Positions 56,300 through 64,000 of a DNA stretch of 64,000 nt are shown here, one piece after another. The stretch is from Cyprinodon diabolis (lineage: Eukaryota; Chordata; Actinopteri; Cyprinodontiformes; Cyprinodontidae). A program made the position numbers and the translations under genes. The stretch spans positions 30,280,501 to 30,344,500 of the forward strand of contig CM060070.1 of assembly GCA_030533445.1 (NCBI GenBank), read 5' to 3'. The notes beneath the pieces were generated by a model that worked only from the letters and a program-made list of their open reading frames with translations, had not been told where the DNA came from and made no database searches. The first letter of the stretch is position 1. Each line of letters begins with the position of its first letter.

Positions 56300-57250
56300 T
56301 AATTTCAATTCAATTCAATTTTAATTCAGTTTATTTATATAGCACAGATTCACAAACCATGTCATCTCAAGGCACTTTACAGTTCACCAGATCATCCAGT
56401 CAAATTGATTCAAAGTTTTCTATCTAAGGAAAACCAGTTGATTGCATCAATTCATTGACTCAAAGGCAATCCCTCACACTAAGCATGCTTGTAGCGACAG
56501 TAGAGAGGAAAAACTCCCTTTTAACAGGAAGAAACCTCCAGCAGAACCAGGCTCAGTGTGAGCAGCCATCTGCCGACGCCAACTGGGGTTCAAGGAGACA
56601 GAAGCAGAGATGTAAAAGGCGGCCCAATCCAGGACACACACAGCCAGGCAGACAAGCTCTTAGCCAACTTCAATGTCAGAGGAGGAAAAGAGCACATCCA
56701 GCCAGTCACAGTCAGAGAAACAGGACTACACTGGAAAAACAGGACAATCTCTAACATCTATAGACAAAGGTGTTGATGGCAGCAGCATAGCTGATATTTC
56801 TCTCCAGAGTAATGTCACAGCCAAACAGGAACAGATGAGGTGAAGATACTATGAGAAAAGGCAGAGAGAGCAGAACGTTAGAGATTAAACTAATAGTGGA
56901 AGAATAGAGATAGAATGAAGCAAAATGATGAAATAGGGGTCCCTATGTCCTCCAGCAGTCTAAGCCTATAGCAGCATAACTATAAAGATATCTCAGGATA
57001 ACCTTACTTAAAAGTAGACAGGGTGTCGGACTAAAACTGGTTGTTGGTTCCACAGGAGAGGAGCCTGATAACTAAAAGATCTTCCTCCCATTCTATCTTT
57101 AGAAATTCTAGGAACCACTAGTAAACCTGCAGAGTGAGAGCGAAGTGCTCTGTTAGGAACATAAGAACAATCATATCTCTGATAGAAGATGGAGCTTTGC
57201 CATTTAAGGCTTTATATGCAAGAAGGAAGATTTTATAGTCTATTCTTGAT
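56300..57250 (-). mobile_element. L2/Rex-like LINE, 3' UTR copy
   Basis: Starts on the + strand with CAATTCAATTTTAATTCAGT and TTATTTATATAGCACAGATT, then AGCGACAGTAGAGAGGAAAA, CAGAACCAGGCTCAGTGTGA, TTAAGGCTTTATATGCAAGA. It is collinear with 27866-28960, so it is the same family in the same orientation. Coding remnants are almost gone. Confidence 0.75.
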
Positions 57251-57639
57251 GTGTAATGTGTTACTTATTAATGCGTTACTCCAAACACGGATTATTACAA
57301 ATATTCACATCACTCAAGTTAATTAAAAAAAGGTCCAGTCACAATAATCAGGTTAAGACCCTATCGTAACACCATGAAAAGTATTGAGCCTCTTACAAAC
57401 TTCTTACCTCTGTGCTTTTCCCCCCAGACCTGAATAATTGATTTTAGATGTAAATTTAACCTCCCTACAAGAAGGTGTTTTGTTTGATGACTTCATTTTT
57501 CAAACAAACAAGTCCTGATTCAATGAATAAGTTGGTAAATCATGAATGAACTGTGATTAACAGATAAAAAAAAAATATATATATATATTTAAAATTCTGT
57601 AAGATTTTGTATGATACCACTTAAAATGTAAGATACCAC

Positions 57640-58110
57640 TGTTTCTGTAAGATACCCCTTAAAAAGAAGCCGCCCGACAGCATTGAGGAGACATGCATAA
57701 AAAGGTCAGAAATAAGAAATGATGTCAATGACTTCTATCGGGTTGGAAAGGTTTCCAGTGGCACTGAGACTCAAACCACAGTGAGACCCATTATCCAATA
57801 ATGGAGAAAACATGGAGCAATGGTGAACATTCCCAGGAGTGGCTAGCCTGCCAGTGTTTGTTTAAAGAGAGCACAGACAACTCATTCATCAGGTCACAGT
57901 AAAAACCAGAACATCAGAAAACCTGCACGCTTAACATGCCACCATTAATGTCCAGTTTTCAAACATTAAGGAAAACAGTGGACAATAAGGCCATCCATGG
58001 AGATGGTTGAAGGTGAAAATTACTTCTGACCAATGAAAGCTCAAAGGGCCTGATATTAGGAAGTTCTGTGCTTGCTAATAAAGGTATTTCTTCATGAAGT
58101 GCAAATCTTC
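57640..58110 (+). mobile_element. Tc1-like transposase relic
   Basis: ACCACAGTGAGACCCATTAT, AACATGGAGCAATGGTGAAC and ATTCCCAGGAGTGGCTAGCC are the decayed N-terminal coding part of a fish Tc1 transposase (T-V-R-x-I-I ... W-x-K-H-G ... N-x-P-R-S-G). Several stops and deletions; no inverted ends found. Confidence 0.65.
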
Positions 58111-61100
58111 AGAGAAAGAGCAAATTGATTTGTGTTACTGAATTTATTTAGTATATTTAATGTCTGTGCCTTCATTGACATGCAGATCAACATTTCATGA
58201 CAAAACCAAGCAATCTCATTAGCGGAGGATATGAAAGCATAAAAATGTACCATGTGCAAAGTTTATTTTCATTTTCATAGGAAATACAGTTTTAGCTGCA
58301 GTTTTTGTGACTTTTTCCACTATTTCTGAGTCAGGTGCAAACTGAAGATAAAATATCTACAATTATTGTGGCCACAAATAAAGCATTGTTACAATGCTAG
58401 AAAATAAGCATCCAAACATATTTGGACTGTCAAAAATAACAATAGTATAATAATATTTATAAAGAGAACAAATATCCATGCAGGCTGGCACAGATTAATT
58501 CACTAGGATGGCTGATGGCAATCTTTATACAATTCAACCAAAAACAACAAAAAAAGACTGAACTTAAATATCGTTGCTTGTTTATAAAAAAGAACATGCA
58601 CAAAATCAAAGGAGCCTTCAAAAACACATCGACTAATAGATGCACTATAAATATCATTAGTATTATTATTATTTTATTGTTACCAGTGTTACTTATATTG
58701 CTATGGCTTTGAACCTCATCTTTCTTTTACGTCCAAACTACCTGTAGAAAATGAATGGGGGAATTCAAATTTCTTTATGTCTTTACATTTGAGCAGCAAT
58801 CTGTCTAGATCATCCGCAACATGCTTACTTAGTGCACGTACTTAAAAAAAAACAAAAGTCTACATGCAATTTAGCTGAATCTATCCTGAATCTTTGAAAC
58901 TCAGACCCAAACTGTCTTAAATGTTCCAAAACAAATCTTGATGATTCCTGAAGTTTTTGGTAAGGTATCCTATGGATTGAGGAGATAAACTGTAACAAAA
59001 TGTTTATCTTGTTTATATTAACCTTTTAAGATGTTAGTCAGTGGAAAAATGTGCCTTTTTTTGTTTAAAACAAACCAATTCATAGTGCTGTAAAACATCC
59101 TTGCCTAATCCTGCATTGTATGAAACAGACCAGAACACAATCATCAATGCTCATCAATGTGATTAACATAAGCAGTGCTATATAGAGTGGTTTGACTGCA
59201 TAAGACGAAAAAAACACCATATCATCTGCGTACTTATAGAGGGAATTCAGAAATAGAAAAAAAAATAACCTCTGACCAATTTAAGTGTTTAGAGCAGGTT
59301 GTTTAAATTGGAGCTGCATGACCCTTGGCCCCAGGGTGCCATACAGTGGCATTCCATTGGTATATATAAGGTTGCAATGACAAATAACTATTCTTATTTT
59401 TTTTAAAATCAGCTTAAAAATATTCAAATCCAGAAATGTGGACTTATTCAGAAAATAAAACGACCTGAGTCAGTGTGATGATGATACTTTTCATCTGATA
59501 AATGAGGCTCATTCTAACTGAGATGAGATGCACCTTTACATAGTAGCCAGCACGGATTGAAGTAATCCGAAATATTTGCACTTGTGCACTCATTTGATTT
59601 GCAAAATGGTAAAATCTTCCCCTGTACAATATGATAAACAATTGTATAAGATGAAAGTCTTTAGAGTCAATTTTACTGTTTTTTAGTGGAAACTTCATAT
59701 GTGCTCTCCCTCTTGAGAGCAGAGCAGGCCCAGGGCATAAGCGACCAAAGCTGGAGGCCTTCCACAAAACTGAAATTTAATAAAGACCGAAGATCTAACA
59801 TGTTTATCTTTGTTTATATAGAAGCAGGATGACATTAAATTCAGCAGAGACAAAATAAAACATTTTAAGGTGGGACAATTTGGATTTGTGAAGTTTTCTT
59901 TGCAAAAGTGCATACAATATTCCTCACAAGTAAAATGATTTTGTTGCAATGGTTACAATTTTTGACCTTGGGCCAGCCCGTTTGGGTGGGGAAAAAGCAT
60001 GACGTTCACTGAGCTTTTGTATTCTTTTTACATTAATCTATAACTAAAAGAATAAACACCAATCAGGGAATGAAGTATACATTTCTTTAAGCTTGACTTT
60101 AAGATTGACTTGCATTTTCAGATTTAGAACCTCAGATAATTTCAAAAGAAAATAGGGGGTGATTCCATAAATAAAGATCTCACCCAGAGTTTCTAAAATT
60201 GCTAAGAAAACAAAGAATACTAGGTGATTTGGTTAGACACAATAATACAATTGTGGCCTGATTGTTTTAAAGTTAGTGCACAATCATATAGGTTCTGGGG
60301 AAAAAAAAAGCTAAAATATAAAAAAATATTTGCAAACTAAACAGCAGCCTTTACTTACTGGAAAAGCGTAAAGCAAACAAGATTATCTTCATTCACTGTG
60401 ATTGGAGCTGATTTATAAACATGCAAATCTTATGCTTCCACTGTAAACTTATACTTAAAATCCAAACAAGATTATAATAAAGCTTTTGTCTTTTAGACAT
60501 TAGGTTGGAAAAGAAAAGATTTAGCTTTTAAAAAAAAACACCCCAATTTATTATCTTAAAGTTAACCAGTAAAGAATTGAAAAGGTCTCTCGGATGAGAT
60601 GCAAAATGTTGTCTAGAAAACTTCACCTGCATGACCTGGATGACTGGGTATCTTCACAGATAGGTTCAGCAGTAAATGATGCAAATAATCAGAGTTTGTG
60701 GTTTATTCAGTTTATTTGTTTACATAACAGAATCAAAGCTAACTAATATGACATGTTGTCTTTTCATCTCTTTCCAAGTAATTGTTTTTCCAATAAAAAA
60801 CTCTATTTTGATGAATTTCCATGGCATGCTACATCTATATCCATCCTGTCTGTTATTTATAAAAGCCAAGAACAATCAAGCTCAAACTAAACGTTGCAAC
60901 AATAATATAATCTTACAATTTAAGCAGCCATTTTATTTAAAATAAATTGAGATGAAATTAAACATGATTTCACCATTAAAACCCTTTAACTTCAAAAGCT
61001 TATCTCTACCAAACACAAACTGGTGAGCTGAACTAAATCAAAGGTGATATTACTTTTTTTTTCATAATCTTTACTAAACCTACAGCATTAAAAGGCCACC

Positions 61101-63395
61101 AGTCTGTTTATAACTGAATCTCAGTGTAAATCAAGCTTTAATGTGTAGACTAGATTGGTTTGCTAAAGAACTAACAGCATCATAAAGAACAAGTAACACA
61201 GGAAGCAGAGACAGATTTGGGATACAGCTGTTAATAAGTTTAAAGCAAGGTTAGGTAATGATGCATTATTTCTAGCTCTAGAAATCTACAGTTATACATA
61301 ATTGTTCAAATCATGATTAGAAAACAGGAAAGGGGAACACAGAATCAACCTACCCAGATATGACCAACCTACTGGAATAGGTGACCCATGGTAACTCTGG
61401 AGGAGCTGCAGAGACGCACAGCTCAAGTGAAAAAAGTTGTTGACAAGACAACTATAAGTTATCCTTTATAGAAATCTATACTTTTAGAAAAAGTAGAGAG
61501 AGAAAACTGGTGTTGTTGATAGAAAACTATGGGAAGTAAGTTACAGTTTCTCATAGGCAACAAAGCAAGCATACCAGAAGGTTTTCTGGTCAGAAAAAGT
61601 CAATATTTAGCTTTTTGTTCTGCATGCATTCATGTGTTCGGATGGTCCAGTCAAAATTTATTGACAGACAATCTCCTTTTTTTCTGCCCAAGTTTGAGTT
61701 ATAGGGGGAAAAGTTGGCAGAAAAATCCCTCCCAAAGACTTTCTGCAGTGAAAAGTTAGCCACAGAGTGGAAGGTGTATGAATGCACCTCATGCACATCA
61801 GTCTTTTTTAGATTATTTTTACTTCCCCTTCACTGCACTCTTTATACTACCTTGTGTTGGTCATAAACATGAATTTTCAGAAGATACATTAAAGCAAAGC
61901 AGATCCTTAAAGATGATCTAACTTAATTCTTGGAGCTTCTTGATAAAATTATGAATTGTACCCTTGATTTTACGATATTTGTAGCTTTCTATGTGAGTTT
62001 TAAAGATTCTTTCCAAATTAACGATAACTCAATAAAAGACCTATGCATTACAGCTATGAAAATATTTGCTTTGTTAACCCATAAGGCTTCTCCATCACAC
62101 CTAGTGGTTTAAAAAGCTGACCAAAAACCTACATCTCTGTCAAGTGTTTTTCTGTTTGGATGACAGTTTTAGCTGTATAATTAAATGTTTCAGGGGAAAA
62201 TGATAGTGTTTATGTGCTCTAACCCATGTGGAAATGCTTCTGTATTATAAAGGGTCTACTTCATGTGGGAATTCTGCGTTACGTGTCAGGTTCAGTGTGC
62301 TTGGCTGTCAGGCCTCAAATCAGAAAGAGCAATGCTCCCAGCTCAGAGCTGCTTTTGGACCTGGTGATGGATGTTTGATCTCTGTGGCACTTTGCATGCA
62401 GGACACAACTGTGGGTGGAAGCTTGCATTGGCAGGGCAGTAGGGAGGCTATCAGGGCTATGTTTGGCTTGCAGCTGGTACACTGCCAAAAAGGTGACAGA
62501 TTGAGATTTAAAAAAAAGGGAAATATCCAACATGCTGAGGGATGGCAAAGGTGGGAAACGTTTCCTGAAAGACAAATTACAGTAAGTGAGTATTGACAAA
62601 GTGCTGACTACCTATTTAAAGCCCTTTCCTTGTTTATGTATATTTTTATTTTCCAAAAAGAAATATACATTTGGGATCAGATACTTACTTTATAACCACA
62701 TTTTTTAGTTTAAATGAAAATGTTTCCATTTTTCAAATACCAAAATAATGAGACCCGGATTTCTATGTTTGAACACACTCTCTTAGTATAAACTGTATGT
62801 CCTGTTGTCCTTAAACCATTTTATAACAAATCTGATGATGTGATTAGATCCCAACAAAACATTTCTGTCCAAGTTTTAAGTTACTTGGGGAACATAATGT
62901 TCTTTTCCCATTAAGTTATCTATTTCATCAAGTGCACCATTCCCTCTCCCATCAAGCCCCCACAAAACATGATGCTGCCACCTCCCTGCTTCACCATTGG
63001 ATTATGTTCTTAGTTTGTTATGTTATTTTTTTCGTTATTTTAAATAGATTGCAGTACATGTTTGCTAATATTAAAGTTTTAAATGAGATTCTTTGAACTG
63101 AGATTCCTTCTGACCATTATCAATGATAACTATTGTGTGGTAGAAGTTGGTCATGATACCATTAACTTGTTAGAAATTAAAAGAAATAACGAGAGGTAGG
63201 AGCTAAGTGAGAGATATGCTCTGTTTTAGAAGAATATAACAATTTAACATAACTCCAAAAAAAAGCTCTTATTACTGACACTCCACTATGTTTGTGGATT
63301 TTTTTTTCAGTATCTATGTTTTCTCCTAATAGGCTGAGTTGATGGATCCACTAATTGAATAATCTATCAGAATATATTAAGGTAGTTTTCAACCA
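58111..63395 (+). other. tmem59l intron 4, middle part
   Basis: 5.3 kb with no supported exon. AACATGATGCTGCCACCTCC at 62967 is a Tc1-type remnant. 62220-62600 is more G+C-rich and open for 122 codons (+ strand), but I recognise nothing in it. Confidence 0.45.
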
Positions 63396-63399
63396 ATTA

Positions 63400-63640
63400 C
63401 AAGACCTGGCAGCTCAGGAAGCTTAGAATCCTGCAGCTTTCAGATGTATTTCTGCCTCACCACACCTGAATTAAGTGATGAAGCTATTAGCATCCCTCTG
63501 TAGAACCTGGATGCCTGCTGTAGAGGCAGTTAAGCTGTTTGATTCGAGTGTTTTGAATCAGAGACGCTAGGCGCTGCGGGACGCTGGTTCTGGAAGATTT
63601 GAATTTGCGATAAATGATATATTTGATTGCTAAAACCAGC
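63400..63640. mobile_element. hAT-like MITE, copy 3
   Basis: CCTGCAGCTTTCAGATGTAT, TCACCACACCTGAATTAAGT and, toward the end, AGACGCTAGGCGCTGCGGGA resemble the MITE family at 43650 and 45903. Confidence 0.4.
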
Positions 63641-64000
63641 AGGCTCACTTAATGTAACTCCACAAAATAAATTTTATCTTTATTAATATGTAAGTATCTA
63701 ATTTCAGCTTTGTGTTTAGTTTTCCCAAACACTCAGCTATGTCCAAATTAAAGTCAATGAATGGTTATTGAAAAGCCACAAATCTTCCAGGTAAGACCTC
63801 CAGTTCCACCTTTTTTCAACCCAAAGTACATTTGGATCTTTCTCTGCTGATACATAAATAAGGAAAATTATCATTTCAGTCTACATCACAGTAAAATCAC
63901 GCCATTTGTCTCTCACAGCGTTTTTCACTGGGAACATTTTGCAGCCCTTTTGTATCACTGTCATCTTAGGATAATGAAAGGTTATTAAAATAAAGTGCAA
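63641..64000 (+). other. tmem59l intron, window end
   Basis: AT-rich sequence with no recognised feature. Confidence 0.5.

Noticed and set aside
62228..62596. 122-codon + frame in a locally G+C-rich block
   Set aside because: No recognised similarity, no convincing splice sites linking it to tmem59l; kept only as a remark.

Overview
The window is nuclear DNA from a vertebrate, almost certainly a ray-finned (percomorph-like) fish. The genes are split by short-to-long GT..AG introns, their products match conserved vertebrate proteins, and the spaces between exons are filled with fish-type repeats: L2/Rex-like LINE tails, Tc1-like elements, gypsy-type LTRs, tRNA-derived SINEs and AT-rich microsatellites. 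There is no prokaryotic, viral or organellar gene layout. Only five protein-coding genes can be supported; most long open frames are repeats or chance.

Layout. 1-2815 is a 45-bp minisatellite of about 62 copies, probably inside an intron of slc35a3, whose last six coding exons follow on the + strand (3372-7368; Golgi UDP-GlcNAc transporter, N-terminal ~63 residues lie off the left edge). After about 7 kb with no gene comes fam78b on the - strand (two coding exons, 18049-14913). rex1bd follows on the + strand (22559-26082; five coding exons, the first contributing only the ATG). crlf1 occupies the - strand from 50553 down to about 30795 (seven exons recognised, terminal coding residues uncertain). 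tmem59l starts on the + strand at 53167; its first four exons are present and the rest lies beyond 64000. The rex1bd / crlf1 / tmem59l order and orientation match human 19p13.11, whereas the human counterparts of slc35a3 and fam78b are on chromosome 1.

Mobile DNA. The ~10.8-kb intron 6 of crlf1 is a transposon trap: a TTAA-flanked DNA element with a second CpG-rich element nested in it, a SINE, a 1221-bp Tc1/mariner element with a nearly intact transposase (D-D spacing then 36 residues to E, one in-frame stop), a 705-bp solo LTR with target duplication ATAAC, and a 3760-bp LTR retrotransposon with two 493-bp LTRs and target duplication CATAG. The last carries one 947-codon proline/arginine-rich gag-like frame made of successive in-frame tandem-repeat blocks and no pol genes. 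Between rex1bd and crlf1 an L2-like LINE and an inverted fragment of it flank a ~300-bp AT palindrome.

The genes are unrelated single-copy vertebrate genes and do not form a pathway: sugar-nucleotide transport (slc35a3), an uncharacterised membrane-tethered candidate (fam78b), a small coiled-coil protein of the REX1-B family (rex1bd), a secreted cytokine-receptor subunit (crlf1), and a Golgi glycoprotein (tmem59l). I did not find a clearly new biological system. The most unusual objects are the pol-less LTR element with its repeat-built frame, the minisatellite, and the AT palindrome.
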